DNA of 64,000 bases from Mucilaginibacter celer (GTDB lineage: Bacteria > Bacteroidota > Bacteroidia > Sphingobacteriales > Sphingobacteriaceae), in NCBI RefSeq assembly GCF_003576455.2, contig NZ_CP032869.1:5270001-5334000 (forward strand), given 5' to 3'. The position numbers and the translations under genes are program-made. Below, piece by piece: positions 52,862 through 61,838 of the stretch (position 1 is its first letter; every line of letters starts with the position of its first letter). The notes under the pieces were generated by a model, which did not search any database, had not been told where the DNA came from, and saw nothing but the letters and a program-made list of their open reading frames with translations.

Positions 52862-53563
52862 TTAAGCACCTCCTTCAGGTTCCGCCGGCTTTTCGCCACT
52901 ATCACTTGTTGAATCTTCGCCCTTAGTTTGCGATTCATCAGCTCCGGTTGTTGACTGTTGTTCGGTTTCGCCGGTACCAGGCTTTTCTTCTCCTGTAGTT
53001 GGGTTTGCATTATCGCCGGCCTGGCTTTCAGGTTTAACTTCCTGCCCGCCGGCCTCTGCTCCTGCTTGCTGCCCACCCTCGCCCGGCTTCTGCTTTCCGT
53101 CTCCTTCGGTTTGTTGTTTGGCCGGTGGCCAGTTTACATGCTCGGCACCTAAAATTTTCTCTACACGGGTAACAAAAAGCGATTCTTTGTCAACTCCCGC
53201 TACTCCATAAGGCCCAACATTAAAACGGTAATAATATATTTCGGGCTTAAGCAGCTCGTTGGTCGATCTGTAGGTAACCCAAAGTTCCTGGTAACTAAAG
53301 GTTTTTAAACCGGTTGTTAAAATTGCCACTATCACCGATACGATAATTACCAGCATGTTTAGTATTGCTTTAGAGTCAGCACATAAAAAATCAAATTTAA
53401 AATTGCTTAACGCTGCAAAAACAGGCGTTAATGCCGAGAGGATGATGAGCGCCCATTGAAATTTCCGGTATTTACCTTGGTTCTTCCTGGAAGAATCGCT
53501 GTAAAATTTCATTTGCCCCTGGTAGCGTTCCTCTACATATTTGTCAAAAAGCTCTTTGTCCAT
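52862..53563 (-). CDS. DUF4231/SLATT-like two-helix membrane protein
   Basis: The 233-residue protein has a DUF4231-like core: a basic N-terminal helix (YVEERYQGQMKFYSDSSRKN), two membrane segments (about 37-53 and 67-86) and a conserved-looking LKTFSYQELWVTYRSTNELLKPE segment. SLATT/DUF4231 proteins are predicted pore-forming effectors in several bacterial immune systems. Residues 150-233 are a disordered acidic tail rich in Glu, Gly, Thr and Pro. The gene is divergent from the TIR-like and STAND genes with 118 bp between, so it may share their regulation. The start is preceded by TTG-N17-TATATTTA, a weak promoter match. Confidence 0.72.
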   Translation of the reverse strand: MDKELFDKYVEERYQGQMKFYSDSSRKNQGKYRKFQWALIILSALTPVFAALSNFKFDFLCADSKAILNMLVIIVSVIVAILTTGLKTFSYQELWVTYRSTNELLKPEIYYYRFNVGPYGVAGVDKESLFVTRVEKILGAEHVNWPPAKQQTEGDGKQKPGEGGQQAGAEAGGQEVKPESQAGDNANPTTGEEKPGTGETEQQSTTGADESQTKGEDSTSDSGEKPAEPEGGA

Positions 53564-53681
53564 TGGTTTAGATTTTTGATAAATATAAAAAAATAAATAT
53601 TTGTCAATTAGCTATTTATATATAAGTTTAAAAAAAATCTGACATTTATTCCCTCTGTTGTAATTCCTAACCTTTAAGCTT

Positions 53682-55352
53682 ATGTCACGACAAACTATAC
53701 AGATTTTCCTGGCATCATCATCAGAATTAAAAGCCGACCGGGAACAGTTTATGCTGTTCATTAACGATGAAAATATCAGGCTTAATGCAGCCGGCATATT
53801 TTTGAAAGTAGTATGCTGGGAAAATTTTCCCAACGCCATGTCGGCAGCGGGCTTACAGGCCGAGTACAATAACGCATTGCGGGGTTGTGATATGGCCGTT
53901 TTCCTGGTATTCTCGAAAGTTGGTAAATACACCAACCAGGAGTTTGATGTGGCCATGGATGCTTTCTCGACAGGGCAGGCCCCCAAAATATGGACTTACT
54001 TAAAAAACGAGGCCGTTTATCTTGATGCGGTAGAAGAGGACGACATCAAATCCCTCTTTGATTTTAAAAGAAAGCTGCGGCAGTTGCAACACTACCCTAC
54101 CCGTTACAATAACATCGATCATTTAAAATACCAGTTTAAAACCGAGCTTGACCGCTGCTTCCCTAATATGCCCGCCCGCGAAGAAACTGAAGAAACTACA
54201 ACTCCGGTACCTATACAAAATGATGAAAAAACACAGCTGCCGAGTTCCGAACAAAAAACAGCGTACAATGAAGTACTCAGTTTCAGACTGTTTGAAACGA
54301 TAAAAAAAACCAACGAGCGGGCCAGGGCATTGTTTGGCGCCGCCGAAATGAACGGCGCACTTTGGGAAAATGATGCCGGTTACCGCAAAGAGGCCAAGGC
54401 TATTATCATTAGTGCCTATGGCGTACTGGGCGTAAAATTGCGCAAGTTAATGGCCATAGGTGTGCAGGGCGACGTGGCCGAAAATAAAAAAAACTACATC
54501 GTTATCTGCCATCTTACAGCACTGCGGGCTTTGCAGCTGCTGTGTTTTGCACTGCTCTCTAAGTTATGGGATGAAAAAAACAGTGAGCGCCACTATGATG
54601 AGACACAGATTAACAAGATCAGGCTTTTTTTTAACAGCCCCCTGGAGATGTCGCTTACCGCTTATAGAAATTTGTTATCAACGCTGCTGCTTATGTTTGA
54701 CGAAAACAACCTGGAATATCCCATCAGTGAGCTAAAAGGCATTTCGGACAAAATGCAGCCTGAAAGCGATTTTGTTAAGGCGTGCAATTTTTTAAATTCC
54801 CTCCCGGGCTCAGCATATACCGAAACTGATTGCGTTGAGGCAGAGAATAGCCTCACGATTGTGCTGGAGCATTTAAGTTTTTTAACAAATTACACCATGG
54901 AATCTATTAAAAACGTGGAGTATTTTGGATTACGTAACATCAGGCAATACTATATACATAAATACACCGCGCTGGGATGTGATGAAAACACCCTCATCGA
55001 CCTGGTTAAACAGCAGGATGTACCACTTAACACTTACGCGGTTTTACTAAAAAATACCAAAATAACGTATCAGCCTAAATTAAACCTGTTTCCGTTTATC
55101 ATTGATGCCAATGCGCTGACATCAGAGCAAGGTGCGCAGATTTATTTTTACTCGTCGGCCAATACTGATGGGAGCTTAAAATACAGTTTTTGGGAAGATA
55201 AGGATAAAACCATTGTTATAAACCAGCCATCTGCCGAAAATGACTATAACCAGGGTTCAAAACATTTTGACGCCAGCCGCTCGTTAGATGTTGTTACTTT
55301 ATTTAAAGACGCACTGCAAGCTATCACAGGTACAGCGCCGCAGGTAGCCTAA
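53682..55352 (+). CDS. Protein with N-terminal TIR-like/DUF4062-like domain and unknown C-terminal region
   Basis: The 556-residue protein starts with TIQIFLASSSELKADREQF, a pattern found in DUF4062/TIR-like domains that accompany STAND ATPases. The domain seems to span about 1-140, and E87 in the TNQEFDVAMDAF helix is a candidate catalytic glutamate by position. A low-complexity linker (about 165-195) joins a C-terminal region of about 350 residues that is helical and unknown to me. It has no signal or membrane segment. The stop is 43 bp before the STAND gene, so the two are very likely cotranscribed. Confidence 0.7.
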   Translation: MSRQTIQIFLASSSELKADREQFMLFINDENIRLNAAGIFLKVVCWENFPNAMSAAGLQAEYNNALRGCDMAVFLVFSKVGKYTNQEFDVAMDAFSTGQAPKIWTYLKNEAVYLDAVEEDDIKSLFDFKRKLRQLQHYPTRYNNIDHLKYQFKTELDRCFPNMPAREETEETTTPVPIQNDEKTQLPSSEQKTAYNEVLSFRLFETIKKTNERARALFGAAEMNGALWENDAGYRKEAKAIIISAYGVLGVKLRKLMAIGVQGDVAENKKNYIVICHLTALRALQLLCFALLSKLWDEKNSERHYDETQINKIRLFFNSPLEMSLTAYRNLLSTLLLMFDENNLEYPISELKGISDKMQPESDFVKACNFLNSLPGSAYTETDCVEAENSLTIVLEHLSFLTNYTMESIKNVEYFGLRNIRQYYIHKYTALGCDENTLIDLVKQQDVPLNTYAVLLKNTKITYQPKLNLFPFIIDANALTSEQGAQIYFYSSANTDGSLKYSFWEDKDKTIVINQPSAENDYNQGSKHFDASRSLDVVTLFKDALQAITGTAPQVA

Positions 55353-55395
55353 TAAACACGCCTAAATCAAATCCTGATTAAACCGTTATTGCCAA

Positions 55396-57678
55396 ATGAA
55401 ACAATACCCATTTAAATTTTTACGTCCTTATAACAAAAACGAGGTGGCTTTTTTTTCGGGCAGAGACGAGGAGATAGCCCGGCTTTATGAAATGGTTTTC
55501 CAATCGCCCGTTTTATTGGTTTATGGTGCATCTGGCACAGGCAAAACCAGCTTAATTCAATGCGGTCTTGCCAGCAAATTTGCAGCGCACGATTGGATGG
55601 ATCTTCCCGTAAGGCGTGGCAAAGACATAAATCAGAGTTTGCAAAAGGTACTTACCGATGCCGGCGGGCAGAAGAACACCAGTGTGACAGAACCAGACTG
55701 GCTTAGTAATTTTAGGGAGAAGCACACACCTGCAAGCATTGAAGAAGCCGATAGCGGGGTTACCGGTGCCATTAAAAATATTTACCTCAACTGCTTTAAG
55801 CCACTATACCTTATTTTCGATCAATTTGAAGAGCTTTATATTTTGGGTTCGAAAGAGGAGCAAACCAAATTTATCCGTACGGTACAACAAATCCTTTTGG
55901 TTGAGCAGCCTGTTAAAATGATCTTCTCCATACGTGAAGAGTTTTTGGGTTATTTGGATGAGTTTGAGCGGGCGGTACCGCAACTTACCCGTAAAAAGCT
56001 AAGGGTGGAGCCGATGAATGACGCCAAAGTTAAACAGGTGATTGAGAGCGCTACCTGTGCAGAAACATCACTGGTAACCATCAAACCGGGCGAGGAAGCA
56101 AAAGTGGCGAAGGCAATTTTTGAAAAACTAAAAATCACCGAACGGGCTAAAACCATCCAGTTGCCTTATCTGCACGTATTTTTGGATAGATTTTACATGG
56201 CTGCTACGGGCGATGAGTCAAGGGAAACAGAAGTTGTTTTTGATTTAGAGAAACTTAACTCACAAGGTAAAATTGGAGATATACTTCAAAAGTTTTTGGA
56301 AGAACAAGTGGCCCGCATCAGCGAAAAAATGCTTCCTGACTATAGTGATTTCACACAGGAAATGATATGGAGCATCATGTCGCCTTTCGCCACACTTGAG
56401 GGCACCAAAGAGCCAATCAGCAAAAGCAATCTTTATGGCCGGTTTCCCAATTGTAAGCCGGCATCTATAGAGATCGTGATTAAAGAATTTGATAACAGCC
56501 GTATAATCCGCTATGACGAAGACACCGACATGTACGAACTGATGCATGATTCGCTTGCCAAACGCATTGCCGAAAAACGGAGCAAAAAGGAAAAGGATTT
56601 ACTGGAGGCAAAAAGCATTTTAAAATTTAAAGCGGCACGTAGTAACGGAATGGGCGAAGCGCTATCTGAAAGCGATCTTTTTTTTATCGAACCGCTTCTA
56701 AAAGATTTGAAACTCTCGGACACAGAAATTCGCCTTTTTACGGAGAGCAAGGATGCCGTACAACAGCAAAGAAAATCGGAAGAATTACGGCTGCGCAAAT
56801 ATAATAACCGGTTAAGGATGATGCTTTTGGCTTCGGTGGTATCGTGTTTTGTAGCCTGTTTCCTGGGGTATGAAGCTTATCAGGCCGAAAAGCAGGCACG
56901 TGCTGTAGCAAAAAAAAATGCAAGTCTTTACCAAAAAGCCAAAATCTCGCAGGAGAACACCAAAAAGCTGATTGCATCCGTATATTTTTACCGGGATAAG
57001 ATAGGCCTGTCAAAGGTGGAGAAAAACGGCAAATTACTATACGGCTTTATAAATAAAGATTTAAAGCTGGTAATTCCCTATAAATACACCGAAGCCGAAA
57101 CCTTTGACGATACCGGCTTTGCCAAAGTTAAACGAAACGGAAAACAATACCTGGTTGATGTTGAAGGCAATGAATACCTTGCAAGTACCAGCGTAGATTC
57201 ATTGACAGATAATACCGAAGCACTTTTTTTAAGCGATCAGGATTTTAAAACGTTTCCTGAACAGATTTTTGATCATGCTAATTTGAAAGTACTGATTTTA
57301 TCCGATTGTAACCTTTATGAATTACCTCCGGATATAAAAAAGCTAACCAACCTGAAACTACTGGATCTGGCTCAAAATTACTTTAGCAAAATCCCCTCTG
57401 CTGTTTTGAAGTTAAATAATTTAGTGTCATTAAACATATCGGGTAACGATCTTACAGAGATCCCGAAAGATATTGACCAGCTTCAAAAACTGCGCGAACT
57501 GCAGCTATATTGGAACGACAAGCTGAAAAAACTCCCGCCCGATCTCAGCAATATAAAATCGCTGCGATGGCTTGATGTATCGGGTACAGGGGTGAAAGAA
57601 ACAGATACAGGCATTAAAACGCTGTTGGCAGCTAACCCAAAATGCAAAATTATATGGAAAGGGAACCAGGCCTATTAA
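55396..57678 (+). CDS. Membrane-anchored nSTAND1 NTPase with WG-like and LRR regions
   Basis: The 760-residue protein has an N-terminal STAND ATPase: Walker A GASGTGKTS (44-52), Walker B LYLIFDQFEEL (137-147) and the sensor segment FSIREEFLGYL (177-187), the pattern of nSTAND1 domains. A winged-helix-like region (about 290-400) and coiled coil (395-470) lead to one membrane helix (about 474-492). After it come a WG-like repeat (540-597) and a leucine-rich repeat region (605-755; e.g. LKVLILSDCNLYELP). The LRR is likely the ligand-sensing end. STAND proteins are immune switches, in bacteria including Avs phage sensors. Confidence 0.82.
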   Translation: MKQYPFKFLRPYNKNEVAFFSGRDEEIARLYEMVFQSPVLLVYGASGTGKTSLIQCGLASKFAAHDWMDLPVRRGKDINQSLQKVLTDAGGQKNTSVTEPDWLSNFREKHTPASIEEADSGVTGAIKNIYLNCFKPLYLIFDQFEELYILGSKEEQTKFIRTVQQILLVEQPVKMIFSIREEFLGYLDEFERAVPQLTRKKLRVEPMNDAKVKQVIESATCAETSLVTIKPGEEAKVAKAIFEKLKITERAKTIQLPYLHVFLDRFYMAATGDESRETEVVFDLEKLNSQGKIGDILQKFLEEQVARISEKMLPDYSDFTQEMIWSIMSPFATLEGTKEPISKSNLYGRFPNCKPASIEIVIKEFDNSRIIRYDEDTDMYELMHDSLAKRIAEKRSKKEKDLLEAKSILKFKAARSNGMGEALSESDLFFIEPLLKDLKLSDTEIRLFTESKDAVQQQRKSEELRLRKYNNRLRMMLLASVVSCFVACFLGYEAYQAEKQARAVAKKNASLYQKAKISQENTKKLIASVYFYRDKIGLSKVEKNGKLLYGFINKDLKLVIPYKYTEAETFDDTGFAKVKRNGKQYLVDVEGNEYLASTSVDSLTDNTEALFLSDQDFKTFPEQIFDHANLKVLILSDCNLYELPPDIKKLTNLKLLDLAQNYFSKIPSAVLKLNNLVSLNISGNDLTEIPKDIDQLQKLRELQLYWNDKLKKLPPDLSNIKSLRWLDVSGTGVKETDTGIKTLLAANPKCKIIWKGNQAY

Positions 57679-57700
57679 TGGTTTTGACAGAGTGGTACTA

Positions 57701-58507
57701 TCAAAACGCCGTAGGCGCTTTACCAAACCGCTTTTTAAACGAATGCGAAAAATGCGAAAGACTTTCAAAACCCAGGTCGAGATAAATGGCCGATGGCTTT
57801 TTGTTTTTATGTTCGATGAGATGCAGCGCCTCGATTAACCTGCGTTCCTGCAGCCAATGCCGGGGCGAGGAGCCAAAGGTTTTTTGAAAATCGCGCTTAA
57901 AGCCGGCAAGGCTACGGCCGGTAAGCTGTGCAAATTTCTCGACCGGCAGGTTGAAATGAAAATTGCTGAGCATAAATTTTTCGAGATCAATTTTGTAAGG
58001 ATCCGAAAAATCGAACAGAAACGTGCTAAGCTCGGGCATCGCATTCAACAGCAGCTTTACTCCTTCCCTCACTTTTAGCATCCCCATCTCGCTCGTTATT
58101 TTTTCGGCCGGGTTACGTACGTATGGAATTACCGATTGAAAATATCCCTGCAAAAAAGCATCCCGCGGTATCAGTATATTTGGCGAACCAACGTATTTTT
58201 CCTTTATTTCTATCTGCTCTTCAAGGGCTATCTTCCTGAGCAGATCTTCCTGCAACGAAATTACGATGGTTTCATAATTCTCGCCGGGCAATGGCGTTTT
58301 AATGATCTGCGCCAGCTGGTTTTTGCCTATCAGCAGCATTTGCCCGCCCCGCATGGATATGGTTTGGCCCGATGTTTCCATCGTGAACAATCCCGAAACC
58401 TGCATCACCAGCGTGTTGTGATTCAGAAAGCCTACTTTATCTTTTCGCATGGCCGAGAGGTATGAGTAAAAAATAACTCCCGGAACTATTTCGGTTGGGT
58501 TGATCAT
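57701..58507 (-). CDS. AraC family transcriptional regulator
   Basis: The 268-residue regulator has an N-terminal effector domain of cupin-like type (about 1-160) and a C-terminal double helix-turn-helix. The AraC signature is GSSPRHWLQERRLIEALHLI and the second helix YLDLGFESLSHFSHSFKKRF. It lies just after the aldo/keto reductase gene on the same strand, separated by the terminator at 58519-58558, so it probably has its own promoter (TATATTTA close to -7). It may respond to the substrate of the reductase, which is inferred from position. Confidence 0.9.
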   Translation of the reverse strand: MINPTEIVPGVIFYSYLSAMRKDKVGFLNHNTLVMQVSGLFTMETSGQTISMRGGQMLLIGKNQLAQIIKTPLPGENYETIVISLQEDLLRKIALEEQIEIKEKYVGSPNILIPRDAFLQGYFQSVIPYVRNPAEKITSEMGMLKVREGVKLLLNAMPELSTFLFDFSDPYKIDLEKFMLSNFHFNLPVEKFAQLTGRSLAGFKRDFQKTFGSSPRHWLQERRLIEALHLIEHKNKKPSAIYLDLGFESLSHFSHSFKKRFGKAPTAF

Positions 58508-58518
58508 TATGTAAATAT

Positions 58519-58558
58519 AAAAAACAGGAGGGGCTTAGCCGCAAGCCCCTCTCCTGTT
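58519..58558 (-). terminator. Strong intrinsic terminator overlapping the reductase stop
   Basis: AACAGGAG(A)GGGGCTT pairs with AAGCCCCTCCTGTT; on the minus strand a T6 run follows. One arm includes the TAA stop of the aldo/keto reductase. Confidence 0.85.
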
Positions 58559-59528
58559 ATCGTTGCAGGTATGTACCTCCTAATATAGCTCCGGGGGCAA
58601 ATTGGGTATTGAGTACATCCATTTCGGCGGCTGTAAATTCAATTTCCATGGCTTTCATATTTTCGGGCAGCCTTGTGCGGCGGCTCATGCTTACCAATGG
58701 CATAATATGATCGCCCTGTGCATTTACCCAGGCAATAGCCAGTTGGGTTGGTGTAAAGCCTTTATCACTTGCCATCTGTTTCAGTACCTCCACCTTTTCA
58801 AGGTTTTTTACCAGGTTATCTCCCTGAAAACGGGAGAAGTGGTTGTGGTAGCTATCGGCAGGCAGGGGTGCTTTCATATCGCCGGTTAGCAGGCCTTCGG
58901 CTGTATTGGCAAATGCGACAACAGCGATGCCCAGTTCTTTAGCAGTTGGCAACAGGTCGGACTCTATCTGGCGGTCGGCCAGGGAGTAACCTATTTCAAG
59001 TGCCGATACGGGGTATTCGTTATTGGCTTTGCGCAACTGATCGGGTGTGATTTCGGATACGCCGAGGTGGCGCACTTTGCCTTCTTTAATCAGGTCGGCT
59101 ACGGTGCCCACTATATCTTCTACCGGAACACTGTTATCCATGCGGCAGGGTTGATAAAGATCTATGGTATCTACACCCAAACGCACCAGCGAATAGTTAA
59201 TGAAATTTTTAATGGCTATGGGACGCAGATCAAGCCCCAGCCACTGCCCGTTATGAAAAATGGCACCAAATTTTACGCTGATAAAAGCGTCATCGCGCCT
59301 GCCTTTAATGGCCTTACCAACCAGCAGCTCGTTATGACCGGCACCATAAAAATCGCCGGTGTTTAAAAAATTGATACCGTTATCTAATGCCGCCTGAATA
59401 GTGGCGATGCTTTCATTTTCATCGTTAGCTTTACTCCCCCAAACAGACGACATGCGCATGCAGCCTAAGCCCAGCTTAGAAACCAGCGGACCATTATTGC
59501 CGAGTTGTATTTTTGATATGGTTGTCAT
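58557..59528 (-). CDS. Aldo/keto reductase
   Basis: The 323-residue NAD(P)H-dependent oxidoreductase has a (beta/alpha)8 barrel pattern. Family motifs are FLNTGDFYGAGHNELLVGKA with the catalytic Asp and Tyr, the lysine in ISVKFG, and the LYQPCRMD segment where the fourth catalytic position lies; the histidine seen in many family members is not there. The cofactor region near the C-terminus (LVSMSRRTRLPENMKAMEIE) is present. It may reduce reactive aldehydes. It is followed by the AraC gene in the same direction. Confidence 0.9.
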   Translation of the reverse strand: MTTISKIQLGNNGPLVSKLGLGCMRMSSVWGSKANDENESIATIQAALDNGINFLNTGDFYGAGHNELLVGKAIKGRRDDAFISVKFGAIFHNGQWLGLDLRPIAIKNFINYSLVRLGVDTIDLYQPCRMDNSVPVEDIVGTVADLIKEGKVRHLGVSEITPDQLRKANNEYPVSALEIGYSLADRQIESDLLPTAKELGIAVVAFANTAEGLLTGDMKAPLPADSYHNHFSRFQGDNLVKNLEKVEVLKQMASDKGFTPTQLAIAWVNAQGDHIMPLVSMSRRTRLPENMKAMEIEFTAAEMDVLNTQFAPGAILGGTYLQR

Positions 59529-59734
59529 AATTGTTTTTTAAAAGTTTAACGATACAAAAATCAGGGTGTTTGCGGGGGTGCCGTTTTCTTGTATGGCTCA
59601 ATTTTGTTGTCTGCATAGCTCAAACTTTTGTTATTATCAGCAACACGTAAAGTTTACATCATGTAACCGCAAATATTCGGCTATCATTTATCTTAGATTT
59701 TGGTATCGCCTATAATTTATACTTAATCAGCCCG

Positions 59735-60322
59735 ATGAAGCAAGAACTGCCTTACTGGTATAACCAGCTAAAAAACAAGTATCCCATAGTAACCGATGAT
59801 GAATGGCGCTTGCTGGATGTAATGGCTGTTGTAAAGCACATAAAAAAGGGGGATACTTTTTTAAAATATGGTAAAGTTGCCCGTTTTTCGGCTTTTGTGA
59901 TATCAGGATCATTCAAGTACAACATTCCGGATGAGGACGGGCAGGAAAAGATCATCAAATTTGCCTTCGCCGATGACTTTTTGGCCAATTGCGAAAGCTA
60001 TAATAAAAAAACGCCATCAGCAGTTAATATCGTTGCACTTGAGGATGCTGTTATACTCCGCATCAACATCAAAAAACTACAACCACTGTACGGCCTGCAT
60101 ATGAATTTGCTGCACGTTAATCTGCAGTTGTACCAGGAAATTTCTGAGCAACAATCAGAGCATCAGTACATGCTTTCGTTAAAAAGCCCCTTGCAGCGTT
60201 ACCGGTACCTGATGGAGCGCCGCCCGGTTATTATCCGTAAAATATCACTCACCAATATTGCCCGTTACCTTTACATTAGCCGTGAAGCGCTTAGCAGGGC
60301 GCGGTTGTTACTACTAAAATAG
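59735..60322 (+). CDS. Crp/Fnr family transcriptional regulator (second)
   Basis: The 195-residue regulator has a cyclic-nucleotide-like N-terminal domain (FLKYGKVARFSAFVISGSFK, FAFADDFLANCESY) and a helix-turn-helix tail (NIARYLYISREALSRARLLL). Like the one at 50584-51147 it lacks cluster cysteines and a full cAMP pocket. A perfect TGTGA-N6-TCACA palindrome begins 12 bp after its stop, before the hydrolase gene. Confidence 0.9.
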   Translation: MKQELPYWYNQLKNKYPIVTDDEWRLLDVMAVVKHIKKGDTFLKYGKVARFSAFVISGSFKYNIPDEDGQEKIIKFAFADDFLANCESYNKKTPSAVNIVALEDAVILRINIKKLQPLYGLHMNLLHVNLQLYQEISEQQSEHQYMLSLKSPLQRYRYLMERRPVIIRKISLTNIARYLYISREALSRARLLLLK

Positions 60323-60333
60323 CCCGTTGCGTT

Positions 60334-60351
60334 TTGTGACTGAAGTCACAA
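60334..60351 (+). promoter_or_regulatory. Crp-type operator TGTGA-N6-TCACA
   Basis: TTGTGACTGAAGTCACAA is an 18 bp perfect palindrome carrying the Crp/Fnr half-sites. No T-run follows, so it is not a terminator. Its centre lies about 42 bp upstream of the transcription start expected from the -7 box at 60372, the position of a class II activator site. Confidence 0.6.
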
Positions 60352-60371
60352 CCTCAAATTGTGTGGCGTGA

Positions 60372-60379
60372 TAGCTTTG
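60372..60379 (+). promoter_or_regulatory. -7 box of the hydrolase promoter
   Basis: TAGCTTTG matches TAnnTTTG exactly and lies 13 bp before the ATG. No TTG is found at the -33 position, which fits a promoter that needs the bound activator. Confidence 0.5.
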
Positions 60380-60392
60380 TTTTATTAAAACA

Positions 60393-61091
60393 ATGAAACA
60401 AAGCATCATTTTACTTCACGGGCTGTTTGGTAGCCTGAGCAACTGGAACGGCGTTATCCGGTATTTTGAAAACCGGTTTAATATCATTGTGCCGCAGTTG
60501 CCACTTTATGAGAAATATAAAGGCGACACTTTAGAATACCTGATGGAATTTCTTGACAACCTGATTACTTCGGGCAATTTGCAAAACCCCATCCTTATTG
60601 GTAACTCACTTGGTGGGCACCTGGCTATCCGCTATGCCCACAGGTATCCGCAGAAAGTTTCAAAATTGGTGCTTACCGGCAGCTCGGGCCTGTATGAAAA
60701 TACACAGTTTGGCAGTTTCCTTAAACGCGGCAACCGCAAATACATCCACGAGCGTGTGGCCTATACATTTTACGATCCGGCTATCGCTACAGATGAATTG
60801 GTTGATGAAGTAATGCGCGTTACTACCGATAATTATAAATGCTTGTGCGCTATAAAAGCTGCAAAATCGGCACAGCGGGATAATGTTGCTGCCCGGCTCC
60901 CTGAAATATCAACGCCCGTTTTATTGATTTGGGGAAATGACGATCGCATCACTCCCCCTGAAGTTGCAGTTGAGTTTAAAAGCCTGTTGCCAAAATCGCA
61001 ACTCATTATGCTGAATCAATGCGGGCACGCGCCGATGATGGAAAAACCGGATGAGTTTAATAAAGGATTAGAGCCGTTTATTACAGTTTAA
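60393..61091 (+). CDS. Alpha/beta hydrolase
   Basis: The 232-residue cytoplasmic hydrolase has LLHGLFGSLSNW (oxyanion hole), the nucleophile elbow GNSLGGHLAIRYAHR with serine, the acid region IWGNDDRITPP and the histidine in NQCGHAPMMEKP. It is in the group of small lipase/esterase-like hydrolases. It is preceded by a Crp-type operator and by the Crp/Fnr gene, so it is probably the target of that regulator. Its stop overlaps the end of the convergent LytTR gene by 11 bp. Confidence 0.88.
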   Translation: MKQSIILLHGLFGSLSNWNGVIRYFENRFNIIVPQLPLYEKYKGDTLEYLMEFLDNLITSGNLQNPILIGNSLGGHLAIRYAHRYPQKVSKLVLTGSSGLYENTQFGSFLKRGNRKYIHERVAYTFYDPAIATDELVDEVMRVTTDNYKCLCAIKAAKSAQRDNVAARLPEISTPVLLIWGNDDRITPPEVAVEFKSLLPKSQLIMLNQCGHAPMMEKPDEFNKGLEPFITV

Positions 61092-61836
61092 ACTCGACCA
61101 TAATCCTTTCTTTCACTTTATCCCGGTTAAGTTTTGATACCGGTATTTTGGTGTTATCTGTAAGCAGCAGGGTTCCGCCATCTTCTTTCAACAAACTTTT
61201 TATAAATGCCACGTTTACCAGGTGCGATTGATGCGCCCGCAGAAAGCCGTGATCGGATAGCAGGTCCGCGTATTCTTTCAACGTTTTGGATACCAGTACC
61301 TGCTCGCCGCCTCGTAGGGCGAAACGGGTGTATGAGTTTTCGGCCATGCAGCGCACAATATCTTTAATGTCAACAAAGCGGGTTTCGCCAAAAAGCGGCA
61401 AGGCTATGCGGCCCTGGTTTTTATTGCCATCCTTCAGGTACCCGAGCATGTAAGCTATTCGCTCATTATCCCATTTTAAACTTATCGCTTTCCGGGCTTT
61501 ATCAACGGCGGCTTTCAGCTCATCAGGGTCTATTGGTTTAAGCAGATAATCTAAGGCCGAAAATTTGATAGCCTGTATGCCATATTGGTTATACGCGGTT
61601 ACAAATATAATCTCGAAATCAATCCGGCCCAGTTGTTTCAGTAAATCAAAACCTGTTTGCTGGTGCAGCTGGATATCTAAAAACACCAGTTGAGGTTTAT
61701 GTTTGGCAATTGCATCAATAGCCTCATCAACATTGGTTGCTATGGCGCAAACTTCTATGCCATGAGTATAAGCACCCAACAGTTGTTGCAGGTTTTCGAG
61801 GTTTGACGGTTCATCATCAATAAGCAACGCTTTCAT
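61081..61836 (-). CDS. LytTR-type response regulator
   Basis: The 251-residue protein has a CheY-like receiver with acidic pair D7-D8, phospho-acceptor D54 (VFLDIQLH) and K near 103 (LLKPID), and a C-terminal LytTR DNA-binding domain (VRCMAENSYTRFALRGGEQV, RAHQSHLVNVAFIKSLLKEDGG). The histidine kinase gene ends 2 bp upstream, so the pair is one operon. LytTR regulators bind direct repeats in promoters. Confidence 0.94.
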   Translation of the reverse strand: MKALLIDDEPSNLENLQQLLGAYTHGIEVCAIATNVDEAIDAIAKHKPQLVFLDIQLHQQTGFDLLKQLGRIDFEIIFVTAYNQYGIQAIKFSALDYLLKPIDPDELKAAVDKARKAISLKWDNERIAYMLGYLKDGNKNQGRIALPLFGETRFVDIKDIVRCMAENSYTRFALRGGEQVLVSKTLKEYADLLSDHGFLRAHQSHLVNVAFIKSLLKEDGGTLLLTDNTKIPVSKLNRDKVKERIMVEFKL

Positions 61837-61838
61837 TT

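Noticed and set aside
61081..61091. Overlap of the hydrolase and LytTR gene ends as a sign of an error
   Set aside because: Both ends are normal for their families; short convergent overlaps are common.
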